This document shows positions 35,482 to 44,710 of a DNA stretch of 64,000 bases, one piece after another. The notes under the pieces are model-generated. The model made no database searches. It was not told the DNA's origin and was given only the letters and a program-made list of their open reading frames with translations. The translations under genes and the position numbers were made by a program. Positions within the stretch are counted from its first letter, which is position 1. Every line of letters starts with the position of its first letter. This stretch comes from an uncultured Sulfitobacter sp. (lineage in GTDB: Bacteria > Pseudomonadota > Alphaproteobacteria > Rhodobacterales > Rhodobacteraceae): positions 712,080 to 776,079 of the forward strand of contig CANLOQ010000003.1 in NCBI GenBank assembly GCA_947492925.1, given 5' to 3'.

Positions 35482-36060
35482 TTAGTTCAGGTCTGTTTTT
35501 GGATCTGCAGTTTCGAGGGCAGCAAACCCTTCGGGCAGATCGATTTCGTAGAATGTATAGGAAAGCGTGATGGTGTGTACATACTTGCCATCACGGTCGT
35601 CGACGATTTCGGGATCGACAAAGAAGCTGACGGGCATCTGCACCGTTTCGCCCGGCTCAAGCACCTGCTCTTCGAAGCAGAAGCAATCCACCTTGTCGAA
35701 AAATGCGCCCGCGGTGTAGGGCGTCACGTTATAGCTGGCCTGCCCTGCAATCGGGCGGCTGGTGGGGTTGTGTGCCTCGTAGAACGCCAGTGCCATCTCA
35801 CCAATACGCACTTCCATCTCGCGCACGACCGGTTTGAATTCCCACGCCATGTTGTTGTTCAGTGTGCCGTCAAAACGTACTGTGATCGTCTGATCCAGAA
35901 TTTCATCGCCTGCATCGGTGGCAATCCCCGGCACGCCGCCAAAGCCCGTGACGCGGCAGAACCAGTCATAAAATGGCACGGACGCCCAAGCGAGGCCGCC
36001 CATAAGCAACACGACAGATACGGTCTGAACAACAGTTTTTGCGGGTCCTGAAAGGGCCAT
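35482..36060 (-). CDS. ctaG: Cytochrome c oxidase assembly protein Cox11
   Basis: A 192-residue protein with one N-terminal membrane helix (about 10-28) and a periplasmic copper-binding domain. The copper site CFCFEEQ is intact (about residue 127), followed by VLEPGETVQMPVSFFVDP. Cox11 delivers copper to the CuB site of subunit I. Its start codon abuts the stop of the small membrane gene upstream. Confidence 0.96.
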   Translation of the reverse strand: MALSGPAKTVVQTVSVVLLMGGLAWASVPFYDWFCRVTGFGGVPGIATDAGDEILDQTITVRFDGTLNNNMAWEFKPVVREMEVRIGEMALAFYEAHNPTSRPIAGQASYNVTPYTAGAFFDKVDCFCFEEQVLEPGETVQMPVSFFVDPEIVDDRDGKYVHTITLSYTFYEIDLPEGFAALETADPKTDLN

Positions 36061-36245
36061 CAGTTGGAAGCCTCCGATCCGGTGACAGAATTTGCGGCAC
36101 CCGGTGCACGGGTGAAATCAGTCTCGGTGATCTTCACAAAGGTCAGCATCATCACCAGCACGACAAATCCGGCCAGCATCAATCCGATCCCGACGTTGCG
36201 CCCTTTGCGGCGGCTGTGAATTTCATGCTCTGCGCGTATGCTCAT
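36060..36245 (-). CDS. 61-residue membrane protein of the oxidase operon (CoxF-like)
   Basis: A small protein from the ATG at 36245 with a basic N terminus (SRRKGRNVGIG) and one helix of about 20 residues (GLMLAGFVVLVMMLTFVKIT). In alphaproteobacteria a similar small gene lies between ctaB and ctaG and is named coxF or annotated as an assembly factor. The call rests on position, size and topology; its sequence alone would not settle it. Its start lies two bases before the ctaB stop on the same strand. Confidence 0.7.
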   Translation of the reverse strand: MSIRAEHEIHSRRKGRNVGIGLMLAGFVVLVMMLTFVKITETDFTRAPGAANSVTGSEASN

Positions 36246-36246
36246 C

Positions 36247-37182
36247 TTACCAACCTCCAAGGCCGTAGGGACGCAATGTCGCTTCAATCAGGATCGCGCC
36301 AAAGTGCAGGAACAGATAATACAGTGACAGACGGAAGAACTTGCGTTCCACCAGATAGTTGTCTGCTTCGGCGTCGGTCTCATCCCGCTGCCAGATGCGG
36401 TAGGCCCCCAGCAGAAAAAGCGCATTCAAAATCACGGCAGCCGTCAGATAGATATATCCGCCGATGGCGGTAAAGCCCGTGCCAACCGCGAGAACCGCCA
36501 GAAGGACCGTGTAGGCAATGATGTGGCGCCGTGTTGCGGGACGCCCGTGGGTGACGGTCAGCATCGGCACATTGGCGTCGTCATAATCAGAGCGCATGAA
36601 CAGCGCCAGCGCCCAGAAGTGCGGCGGCGTCCACATGAAAATCAGCGCGAACATCAACCAAGCCTCAACAGAGAAACTGCCGGTTGCTATGATCCAGCCG
36701 ATGACGGGCGGGAAAGCACCGGCAGCGCCGCCGATGACGATATTTTGCGGCGTCGCGCGCTTAAGCCACATGGAATAAAGCACCGCGTAGAAAAGGATGG
36801 TGAAAAGCAGCATGCCCGCTGCAAGCAAGTTGGCGCTAAGTGCCAGCATCATCACCGACAGGCCAGACAGTGCCACGCCAATGGCCAGGGCCTCGCCCGG
36901 CTGTACCTTGCCCGCGGGGATAGGGCGTTTGGCGGTGCGGCGCATGACGGCGTCGATATCGGCGTCCCACCACATATTCAGCGCACCCGAGGCACCTGCC
37001 CCGATGGCGACAAACAGAATTGACGCGAACCCAACAACAGGATGCACGGAATGCGGTGCTGCAAGCATGCCCACAAGCGCCGTAAAGACCACAAGCTGCA
37101 TGACGCGGGGCTTGAGCAAGGCAAAGTAATCGCCCAGTTGTGCTTCGTGTTCGGCAGCGGGTGTATTTGTGATGTCAGTCAT
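36247..37182 (-). CDS. ctaB: Protoheme IX farnesyltransferase (heme O synthase)
   Basis: A 311-residue UbiA-type prenyltransferase from the ATG at 37182, with about nine helices. The first Asp-rich motif is NMWWDADIDAVMRRT (about residues 77-91), and the second region SDYDDANVPMLTV (about 210). It adds a farnesyl chain to heme B on the way to heme A. FMWTPPHFWALAL is the family hallmark. A longer frame to 37302 is not conserved. Confidence 0.96.
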   Translation of the reverse strand: MTDITNTPAAEHEAQLGDYFALLKPRVMQLVVFTALVGMLAAPHSVHPVVGFASILFVAIGAGASGALNMWWDADIDAVMRRTAKRPIPAGKVQPGEALAIGVALSGLSVMMLALSANLLAAGMLLFTILFYAVLYSMWLKRATPQNIVIGGAAGAFPPVIGWIIATGSFSVEAWLMFALIFMWTPPHFWALALFMRSDYDDANVPMLTVTHGRPATRRHIIAYTVLLAVLAVGTGFTAIGGYIYLTAAVILNALFLLGAYRIWQRDETDAEADNYLVERKFFRLSLYYLFLHFGAILIEATLRPYGLGGW

Positions 37183-37292
37183 CTGGGCACTCAGCTTGCG
37201 ATGGTGGGTCGGACAGCTTGTCCGCTTTACACTTGGAAAGGGCCCATACATTTGGCGGGCCGGGCCCCACCGGGTGGCAGGGCAAAGCAGCC

Positions 37293-37312
37293 GGGCGGGC
37301 AAAAGCCCGCCC
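37293..37312 (-). other. Hairpin between ctaC and ctaB
   Basis: GGGCGGGC pairs with GCCCGCCC around a four-base loop inside the 141-base space between the two genes. There is no T tract after it on the minus strand, so a processing or stability element is more likely than a full terminator. It might allow more subunit II than heme O synthase to be made. Confidence 0.4.
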
Positions 37313-37323
37313 CGCCACCTGTT

Positions 37324-38247
37324 TTACTTGGACGCGACCGTCACGGCCTGCGGAATACCAGCGTATTCTTCACGCGCCTTGCCGATCCACTCTGCATAGG
37401 CTTCCTCGGACACAACTTTGACTGTGATGGGCATGTAGGCGTGGGCCTGACCGCACAGTTCGGAGCACTGGCCGAAGTATACGCCTTCGCGCTCAGCTTC
37501 GAACCACAGTTCGGCCAGTCGTCCCGGCACGCCGTCCTGTTTCACGCCAAAGGCCGGAATGGTCCAAGAATGGATCACGTCAGAGGCCGTCACCTGCATC
37601 ACAACGGTCTGGCCAACAGGCACGACCACGGATGTGTCGGTTGCCAACAGCCATTCGTTGCGCGAATACCCTGCCTCTTCCAGCTTTGTGATCATCACGT
37701 CGTTCAACATGTTCGGTACGGCACCTGCTGCTTCCTCTTCCGAGGTCAGCGTGGCGGGCGCACCGATCATGTAGCTGTCAAAGCCAAACCCTTCATCCAC
37801 ATATTCGTAGGTCCAGTACCACTGGTTGCCGATCACCTTGATCGTCACATCGGCCTGCGGAATTTCCTGCTGGCGGAACAGAATCGGCAGCGAATAGGCA
37901 CCGATCAGCACCAGAATCAGGATCGGACCCAGCGTCCATGCCACTTCAACCGGGGTGTGGTGCGTGAATTTCGCGGGCTCTGGATTGCGCTTGGCGTTAA
38001 AACGGATCGCTACCCAGAGGATCAGCGCGGTCACAAAGACCGTGATCAGTGTGATGATGACCAGAATCAACCAGTCCAGGTCGTGAATATCCTGCGCCAG
38101 TCCGGTTGCGGCAGGCTGGAAGCCTGTCTCGCCCGGTACGGGGGCGCCGATCACCTCAAGACCGTCAATCCGCAACGCGTCCTGCGCCAGTACAGGCAGG
38201 GCGGAAAGGCTGGCCATGAGGGCGCTGAGGGAGAAAATCTTTTTCAT
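37324..38247 (-). CDS. coxB: Cytochrome c oxidase subunit II
   Basis: A 307-residue protein from the ATG at 38247 with a signal peptide (MKKIFSLSALMASLSALPVL, cleavage after AQ). Two membrane helices follow (about 45-65 and 90-110). The periplasmic CuA domain has QCSELCGQAHAYMPITV with both cysteines, and the aromatic patch is GNQWYWTYEY. It accepts electrons from cytochrome c. It is the first gene of the minus-strand oxidase run and is divergent from tldD with 178 bases between the starts, where both promoters must lie. Confidence 0.96.
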   Translation of the reverse strand: MKKIFSLSALMASLSALPVLAQDALRIDGLEVIGAPVPGETGFQPAATGLAQDIHDLDWLILVIITLITVFVTALILWVAIRFNAKRNPEPAKFTHHTPVEVAWTLGPILILVLIGAYSLPILFRQQEIPQADVTIKVIGNQWYWTYEYVDEGFGFDSYMIGAPATLTSEEEAAGAVPNMLNDVMITKLEEAGYSRNEWLLATDTSVVVPVGQTVVMQVTASDVIHSWTIPAFGVKQDGVPGRLAELWFEAEREGVYFGQCSELCGQAHAYMPITVKVVSEEAYAEWIGKAREEYAGIPQAVTVASK

Positions 38248-38425
38248 GTCTCGTCCTGATCTTGTGACCAAAATTGGCTACGGTTCCTGCCACAGGGCGT
38301 TTGGTCCACGCCCGGGCGTTGTCTTATCGCTGCTTACAATCATATTATAAGGCTGAGATAAAGTCTTTCGATTGCGGCAAACGGACGCTTGATCGGAATT
38401 TTCGCGCAAATACAGGATACCTTTG

Positions 38426-39847
38426 ATGACACAAACGCCATTTTCGCCATTTGACACCCTGCTGGAGCGTGAAACAGCGCAAGAGGTGCTGCGTCAGGCC
38501 GTCGCGGGGGCGGACGACGGTGAGCTTTTTCTTGAACGTCGTCGTTCCGAAGCGCTGATGTTTGATGACGGACGGCTGAAGACCGCCAGCTATGATGCCT
38601 CCGAAGGGTTCGGTCTGCGTGCGGTGCGCGGTGAGGTGGCGGGCTACGCTCATTCCACCGAGATTTCGGAACAGGCCCTGCGCCGCGCGTCGGAAACCGC
38701 GCGTCTGGCCGTGGGCGATGGCGGTGGCACATGGGCGGACGCGCCCGAAGGCACCAATAAAAAGCTCTATACCGATGCGGACCCGATTGAGGGCGCGGCC
38801 TTTCCCGTCAAGATCGAAACCCTGCGCGAGATGGATGACTTCGCACGTGGACTGGACCGGCGCGTGGTGCAGGTAAGCGCCAGTATCGCGGCCAGCTTGC
38901 AGGAAGTGGTGATCCTGCGGCCAGAAGGCACATCCGTTACGGATATCCGGCCCATGACGCGGGTGAACGTGTCTGTGATTGTTGAAAAGGACGGGCGGCG
39001 CGAAAGCGGGAGTGCAAGCGGCGGGGGCCGCGTCGGGCTGGACGGGCTGCTTGATCCGGCGGACTGGCAGGCCAAGACCCGCGAGGCGCTGCGCATCGCG
39101 CTTGTGAACCTTAGTGCGGTCCCTGCCCCGGCGGGCGTGATGGATGTGGTGCTTGGCCCCGGCTGGCCGGGTATCCTGCTGCACGAGGCCATCGGGCATG
39201 GACTGGAGGGTGATTTCAATCGCAAAGGCAGTTCCGCATTCGCAGGGCTGATGGGTGAACAGATCGCCGCAAAAGGTGTGACAGTGTTGGATGATGGCAC
39301 GATCCCCGACCGACGCGGATCAATCAGCGTGGATGACGAAGGCACACCCAGCGCCAAGAACACGCTGATCGAGGATGGCAAGCTGGTGGGCTATATGCAG
39401 GACCGGCAGAACGCGCGACTGATGGGTGTGAAAAGCACCGGCAACGGGCGGCGCCAGTCTTATGCGCACATCCCGATGCCGCGTATGACCAATACCTATA
39501 TGCTGGGCGGTGATGTGGCTCCGGGGGATATCGTCGCGGATCTCAAGGATGGCATTTATGCCGTGGGCTTTGGCGGGGGGCAGGTGGACATTACCAATGG
39601 CAAGTTCGTGTTTTCCTGCACAGAGGCCTACCGGGTTGAGAACGGCGTTGTCGGCGCACCGGTAAAGGGGGCAACCCTGATCGGGGACGGGGCCACCGCG
39701 CTCAAGCAGATTCGCGCCATTGGCAATGATCCGGCACTTGATCCCGGCATGGGCAATTGTGGCAAACAGGGCCAGTGGGTGCCTGTGGGCGTGGGGCAGC
39801 CGACCCTAATGATCGGCGGGCTGACGGTGGGCGGTTCGGCTGCCTGA
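38426..39847 (+). CDS. tldD: TldD metalloprotease subunit
   Basis: A 473-residue TldD, full length. The zinc motif HEAIGHGLEGDF is intact (HExxxH, near residue 254). TldD works with PmbA (TldE) as a heterodimeric peptidase that degrades unfolded or modified peptides. Other landmarks are DDGRLKTASYDASEGFGLRA near the start and FSCTEAYRVENG near the end. The ATG at 38426 is preferred; a TTG lies just before. No pmbA gene is in the window. Confidence 0.95.
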   Translation: MTQTPFSPFDTLLERETAQEVLRQAVAGADDGELFLERRRSEALMFDDGRLKTASYDASEGFGLRAVRGEVAGYAHSTEISEQALRRASETARLAVGDGGGTWADAPEGTNKKLYTDADPIEGAAFPVKIETLREMDDFARGLDRRVVQVSASIAASLQEVVILRPEGTSVTDIRPMTRVNVSVIVEKDGRRESGSASGGGRVGLDGLLDPADWQAKTREALRIALVNLSAVPAPAGVMDVVLGPGWPGILLHEAIGHGLEGDFNRKGSSAFAGLMGEQIAAKGVTVLDDGTIPDRRGSISVDDEGTPSAKNTLIEDGKLVGYMQDRQNARLMGVKSTGNGRRQSYAHIPMPRMTNTYMLGGDVAPGDIVADLKDGIYAVGFGGGQVDITNGKFVFSCTEAYRVENGVVGAPVKGATLIGDGATALKQIRAIGNDPALDPGMGNCGKQGQWVPVGVGQPTLMIGGLTVGGSAA

Positions 39848-40109
39848 GCCCAATGTGCGGCAGTCCAGTATGCCCCTACAATGGTGCGGCAGGGCAGTGG
39901 ATGGAGCCGAGCCATCGATCGGCTGCGTGATCCCGGCTGTTTTTGTGGCGCATTTCGTTGCGATCGAGGGCCATGCCAGACTGTCCTTAAAATGGCCCAC
40001 CCATCAGCCAGCAGCGTTTGTCAAAGACGCAGCGGGCAGTGCGGCTTGATTCATCGTTCATTAACCACACTACCTCTATACCTGATTCCAGCAACAGACG
40101 GAGACAGGG

Positions 40110-41264
40110 ATGACTGCCAAGGACCACAATCCTTCTTCCACTCACCCCCCACTCCCACCCACCCCGGAAGATGACCGGTTTTCCCGACTTCGTCTGTTGC
40201 GCTCGCGCCGGGTTGGCATAGCAACGTATAAACGACTGCTGATTGAACACGGCACTGCGCAGAACGCGCTGGCCGCGCTGCCAGAGGTGGCGCGCGCCGC
40301 GGGCGTTTCGGATTATCGTATCTGTCCCGAAGGTGTCATTCACGCCGAGCTGAAAGCCGGACGCACCATTGGTGCGCGGCTGATTGAACTGGGCAGCACA
40401 GAGTATCCCATTTCCCTTGCCGAGATTGACGATGCTCCCCCCTTTTTGTGGACCCTGGGCGACCCGTCATTGCTGCAACGCCCGATGATTTCCCTCGTAG
40501 GTGCGCGCAACGCCTCTTCGCTTGGCACTCGGATGGCGAAATCACTGGCCCGCGCCTTGGGCGAAGCAGGATTTGTCGTTGTCTCCGGTCTTGCGCGCGG
40601 TGTGGATGCGGCGGCACATCATGCCGCGCTGGACACCGGCACCATTGCCGTTCAGGCCGGTGGCGTAGACGTCATGTATCCCGCAGAGAATACGGAACTG
40701 GCTGAACGCATCGCGGCCACCGGGCTCAGATTGTCAGAACAGCCCATAGGTCTGCAACCGATGGCGCGCCATTTCCCCAGCCGCAACCGGATCATCTCGG
40801 GCCTGTCGCGCGGCACAATCGTGGTTGAGGCGGCGGCCAAATCGGGAAGCCTGATCACCGCGCGGGATGCGCTGGATCAAGGCCGCGAGGTGCTGGCCGT
40901 GCCGGGCCATCCCTTCGATGCGCGCGCATCCGGATGCAACATGCTGTTGCGCGACGGGGCCACGCTGGTGCGGTCCGCCGCTGATGTGATCGAAGTGCTT
41001 GGCGATCCGTCTGTGCCTGAAATCCCCCTTGCCCCGCCACCTGCGCCCGCCCCTCCGCGCAGCCTGCGGGAAACAGCGGCGCTGCACACGCAGATCCTGC
41101 AGCGTCTAGGCCCCTCACCGGTGGCTGAGGACCAGCTTATCCGCGATCTTCATGCCCCCGCCGCCGATGTCGCCCCTGCCCTTGTCGATCTTGAACTGGA
41201 CGGTCACATAACGCGTCAGCCCGGCGGATTGCTCAGCCGCGTCAGTGCAGTCCCCGGCACCTGA
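40110..41264 (+). CDS. dprA: DNA processing protein DprA
   Basis: A 384-residue protein. The Rossmann-like core has SLVGARNASSLGTRMAKSLA and VVSGLARGVDAAAHHAAL, which bind single-stranded DNA and form the RecA-loading surface. The C-terminal winged helix (about 320-380, with QLIRDLHAPAADVAPALVDL) is present, as in most proteobacterial DprA. It loads RecA on incoming DNA during transformation. The proline-rich N terminus (residues 7-20) is unusual but short. It lies upstream of topA, a conserved order. Confidence 0.94.
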   Translation: MTAKDHNPSSTHPPLPPTPEDDRFSRLRLLRSRRVGIATYKRLLIEHGTAQNALAALPEVARAAGVSDYRICPEGVIHAELKAGRTIGARLIELGSTEYPISLAEIDDAPPFLWTLGDPSLLQRPMISLVGARNASSLGTRMAKSLARALGEAGFVVVSGLARGVDAAAHHAALDTGTIAVQAGGVDVMYPAENTELAERIAATGLRLSEQPIGLQPMARHFPSRNRIISGLSRGTIVVEAAAKSGSLITARDALDQGREVLAVPGHPFDARASGCNMLLRDGATLVRSAADVIEVLGDPSVPEIPLAPPPAPAPPRSLRETAALHTQILQRLGPSPVAEDQLIRDLHAPAADVAPALVDLELDGHITRQPGGLLSRVSAVPGT

Positions 41265-41445
41265 TCGCAGGCCCAGACCACCACAGCCGCCGTCACACCC
41301 TGCGCCTGATTGCGCCTGCATCAGCGCTCAAATCACCGTGGCCTGCCCCCTCTACCCACAGCTGCCGCATTGACAATGCCCCCTATAATCCCACATGTCA
41401 CAGCGCGAAGACCGCGCAGAAGTTTTAGTGAAGGTGCCTTATTTT

Positions 41446-44049
41446 ATGCCCGTAGTTGTTGTCGAATCCCCGGCCAAGGCCAAAACGATCAACAAGTATC
41501 TCGGCGATAATTACACCGTCCTGGCGTCCTACGGTCACGTGCGCGACCTCCCGCCCAAAGATGGCTCTGTTGATACAGACAACGAATTTGACATGAAGTG
41601 GGAAGTCGCCAGCGACAGCAAGAAACACGTCAAGGCCATCGCCGACGCGCTGGCCAATGACAACGCGCTGATCCTCGCGACTGACCCCGACCGAGAGGGT
41701 GAAGCGATCAGCTGGCACCTGCAGGAAGCGCTGACCAAGCGCAAATCCATCAAGAAGGACACGCCCGTCAGCCGTGTGGTGTTCAACCAGATCACCAAGA
41801 AGGCCGTGACCGAGGCGATGGAAAACCCCCGCCAGGTCGATATGCCGCTGGTCGAGGCGTATCTGGCCCGTCGTGCGCTGGACTATCTGGTGGGCTTCAA
41901 CCTCTCGCCGGTTCTGTGGCGCAAACTGCCCGGTGCGAAATCGGCGGGCCGCGTGCAATCGGTCACCCTGCGCATAATTGTCGAGCGTGAGATGGAGATC
42001 GAGGCGTTCCGCAACCGCGAATACTGGACCGTCAAGGCGTTGCTGGCCACGCCTCGCGGGCAGGAGTTCGAGGCGCGGCTGGTCACACTGGCGGGCGACA
42101 AGCTGGACAAATTTGACCTCAATGACGGCACCAAGGCCGAAATGGCGGTGCAGGCGATCACCTCGCGCGATCTCAGCGTCACTTCCGTTGAGGCCAAGCC
42201 CGCAACCCGCAATCCATCGGCACCTTTCATGACGTCCACCTTGCAGCAGGAAGCAAGCCGCAAGTTCGGTATGGGTGCGAAAGCCACCATGTCGACCGCC
42301 CAGCGCCTTTATGAAGCGGGCCACATCACCTACATGCGGACGGACGGCATTGATATGGCCCCCGAAGCGGTCAGCATGGCGCGCGATGCGATCAAGGACC
42401 GCTTTGGCGCGGATTATGTTCCCAAAGAGCCCCGGATTTACAAAAACAAAGCCAAGAACGCGCAGGAAGCGCACGAATGTGTGCGCCCCACCGACATGGC
42501 AAAGGATGCGAGCGCGCTGAAACTCTCAGATGATCAGGCGAAACTCTATGATCTGATCTGGAAACGCACCTTGGCCTGCCAGATGGCAAGCGCACGGCTT
42601 GAGCGCACGGTGGTCGAAATCGGCAGCAAGGACGGTCAGGTCGGGCTGCGCGCCAACGGTCAGGTCGTGCTGTTTGACGGGTTCCTGCGCGTCTATGAAG
42701 AAGGCCGCGATGATGTTGTAGACGAGGACGACAAACGCCTGCCCCAGATCAGCGATGGCGACAAGATGGACAAGCGCGCCGTCACGCCAGAACAGCATTT
42801 CACCCAGCCCCCGCCCCGCTATACGGAGGCCACATTGGTCAAACGCATGGAAGAACTGGGCATTGGGCGCCCCTCAACCTACGCCAGCATTGTCACCACT
42901 ATTCAGGATCGTGGCTATGTGCGCCGTGAAGGACAAAGGCTGATCCCGGAAGACAAGGGGCGGCTGGTGACGGCGTTCCTTGAAAACTATTTCCGCAAGT
43001 ACATCGGCTATGATTTTACCGCCGATCTTGAGGATCAGCTTGATCAGGTCTCTGCCAACGACGCGAACTATAAAGAAGTGCTGAACCGCTTCTGGCGTGA
43101 TTTTTCTGCAGCCATTGCAGAAACGGCCGACCTTCGCATCACCGAGGTGCTGGAGAAGATCAACGAGGTGCTGGAGCCGCATCTTTTCCCGCCGCTGGAA
43201 GATGGAGGTGATCCGCGCCTGTGCCCCAACTGTGGCAAAGGCCGTTTGTCGATGCGCACCGCGCGGTCGGGCGGGGCCTTTATCGGCTGTTCCGCCTATC
43301 CTGAATGCCGCTATACCCGCCCGTTCGGTCCTCCAAACCCGGAGGCCGAAGCAAGCGCGATTCCCCCGGAAGGCAAGCTGCTAGGCACTGACAATGGTGA
43401 CGAAATTCGCGTGTTTAAAGGACGGTTTGGTCCCTATGTGCAGCGCGGCGAAGTCACAGAAGAAAATAAAAAGCCCCCCCGTCAGTCGATCCCCAAGGAT
43501 TGGGAACCTGAAGAGTTGGAGCTGGAGCGCGCGCTGATGCTGCTGTCCCTGCCCCGCGAGATCGGGCCGCATCCCGAAGACGGCGTGATGGTCTGGGCCA
43601 ATATCGGACGCTACGGGCCATATTTAAAACACGCGGAAAGCACGTCACACAGGGGCGGCACCAATGCCAACCTTGATGGTATTGACGAAGTCTGGACCGT
43701 GGGCATGAACCGCGCGGTGCAGCTGCTGGCCGAAAAGGTCGCCAGCCGAGGCGGGCGCGGTGCGGCAGCAAAACCCCTGCGGGAGCTTGGCGAACACCCC
43801 GTCGCCGGCGGTCCTGTAAATGTGATGAAAGGCAAATACGGACCTTATGTGAAGTGGGAAAAGATCAACGCCACGATCCCAGACACAATAGAGCCCGAAG
43901 AGATCACAATTGATCAGGCCGTCCATCTTATTGATGAGCGGGCGGAAAAGGCGGGCAAGAAAAAGCCCGCAGCCAAGAAAAAAGCCGCCCCGAAAAAGAA
44001 GGCCGCGCCGAAGAAAAAGACGGCTGCAAAGAAAAAGACCGACACCTGA
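41446..44049 (+). CDS. topA: DNA topoisomerase I
   Basis: An 867-residue type IA topoisomerase from the ATG at 41446. The Toprim domain opens PVVVVESPAKAKTINKYLG and has ATDPDREGEAISWHL. The catalytic tyrosine is in GHITYMRTDGID. One C4 zinc finger follows, CPNCGKGRLSMRT with GCSAYPEC, then further topoisomerase C-terminal repeats (GRYGPYLKH, GKYGPYVKWE). The last 35 residues are a lysine- and alanine-rich tail. It relaxes negative supercoils. A TATAAT occurs at 41384-41389 upstream but without a good -35. Confidence 0.96.
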   Translation: MPVVVVESPAKAKTINKYLGDNYTVLASYGHVRDLPPKDGSVDTDNEFDMKWEVASDSKKHVKAIADALANDNALILATDPDREGEAISWHLQEALTKRKSIKKDTPVSRVVFNQITKKAVTEAMENPRQVDMPLVEAYLARRALDYLVGFNLSPVLWRKLPGAKSAGRVQSVTLRIIVEREMEIEAFRNREYWTVKALLATPRGQEFEARLVTLAGDKLDKFDLNDGTKAEMAVQAITSRDLSVTSVEAKPATRNPSAPFMTSTLQQEASRKFGMGAKATMSTAQRLYEAGHITYMRTDGIDMAPEAVSMARDAIKDRFGADYVPKEPRIYKNKAKNAQEAHECVRPTDMAKDASALKLSDDQAKLYDLIWKRTLACQMASARLERTVVEIGSKDGQVGLRANGQVVLFDGFLRVYEEGRDDVVDEDDKRLPQISDGDKMDKRAVTPEQHFTQPPPRYTEATLVKRMEELGIGRPSTYASIVTTIQDRGYVRREGQRLIPEDKGRLVTAFLENYFRKYIGYDFTADLEDQLDQVSANDANYKEVLNRFWRDFSAAIAETADLRITEVLEKINEVLEPHLFPPLEDGGDPRLCPNCGKGRLSMRTARSGGAFIGCSAYPECRYTRPFGPPNPEAEASAIPPEGKLLGTDNGDEIRVFKGRFGPYVQRGEVTEENKKPPRQSIPKDWEPEELELERALMLLSLPREIGPHPEDGVMVWANIGRYGPYLKHAESTSHRGGTNANLDGIDEVWTVGMNRAVQLLAEKVASRGGRGAAAKPLRELGEHPVAGGPVNVMKGKYGPYVKWEKINATIPDTIEPEEITIDQAVHLIDERAEKAGKKKPAAKKKAAPKKKAAPKKKTAAKKKTDT

Positions 44050-44088
44050 ACCAGCCCGCTCTCTGCAACCGGGTGTTGAAAACAGGTC

Positions 44089-44111
44089 GGCAGCCCGCAA
44101 CTTGGGCTGCC
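44089..44111 (+). terminator. Possible terminator of topA
   Basis: GGCAGCCC pairs with GGGCTGCC around a seven-base loop, 39 bases after the topA stop. The T-rich part after it (CAGCTATATTT) is weak and interrupted. Confidence 0.45.
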
Positions 44112-44710
44112 CTCAGCTATATTTGGTCCTTGGAAAGCGTGTCGCCCGTGCTCAGACATAGGGTGCCTCTGCCTTCCACCAGAATACCATAGAAGTAGTC
44201 TGACCACAGGCAACCGATGGGCCACCGCCAAAGCCCTCACAATTCGGACAAGCAAATCAGGTCTTGGCGCGGTCTCGCAATTAAGTGAGGGGCGTTCCCT
44301 TCTGCAATCAGGTGGCTCATCGCAGAGGGACTGAGCACCAAAGGGGCGTTTTTTCGCAGAAGCTGACGGTGCCTTTTTGATCTCATTGAAGCAAAGCAAG
44401 CGTTCCTCTCAAGTCCAACGTCTTTGCAGGGACGGCTTCGTCGGCGCGCAGAAAAGCTAGGGCTCGTCTCCGAAGAAATGCAAAGGCAGGCTGAGTGTCA
44501 TTTCGACGTGTTTCACGATTACCCGCGTTTCGGGACAGAAGACCCTAAAAGCATTACCTCATTGCTCAAGGGCAAGATACTAAACGTGCTCAAATCCATC
44601 CGCCTGCCCCGCAGCTCACTCAAACCGCCATGCCAAAGGCACACGCCTGACGATTGACTCTCTCCCGCCAACGCGTAAGACAAAAGCAACGCAAGGCGGG
44701 AGAATTCTGA
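44112..44710. other. About 600 bases without a recognisable gene
   Basis: Reading frames of up to 77 codons (44424-44657, plus) and a longer minus-strand frame from 44399 into topA exist, but none has a ribosome binding site or a product I recognise. Base composition is less GC rich than in flanking genes. It may be a decayed gene or the remnant of an insertion. The last 60 bases contain the leader of the CoA-transferase operon (GGGAG before ATG 44711). Confidence 0.5.

Noticed and set aside
40110-40170. Pyrimidine- and proline-rich start of dprA as a repeat element
   Set aside because: It is a short run of proline codons in the open dprA frame, not a repeat with unit structure.
41371-41389. 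TTGACA and TATAAT just upstream of topA
   Set aside because: The two elements are only about eight bases apart, too close for a sigma-70 promoter. Only the -10-like TATAAT is noted.
43914-44399. Minus-strand frame running from the gap into the end of topA
   Set aside because: It overlaps the lysine-rich topA tail on the opposite strand; its composition mirrors that repeat and there is no start site.
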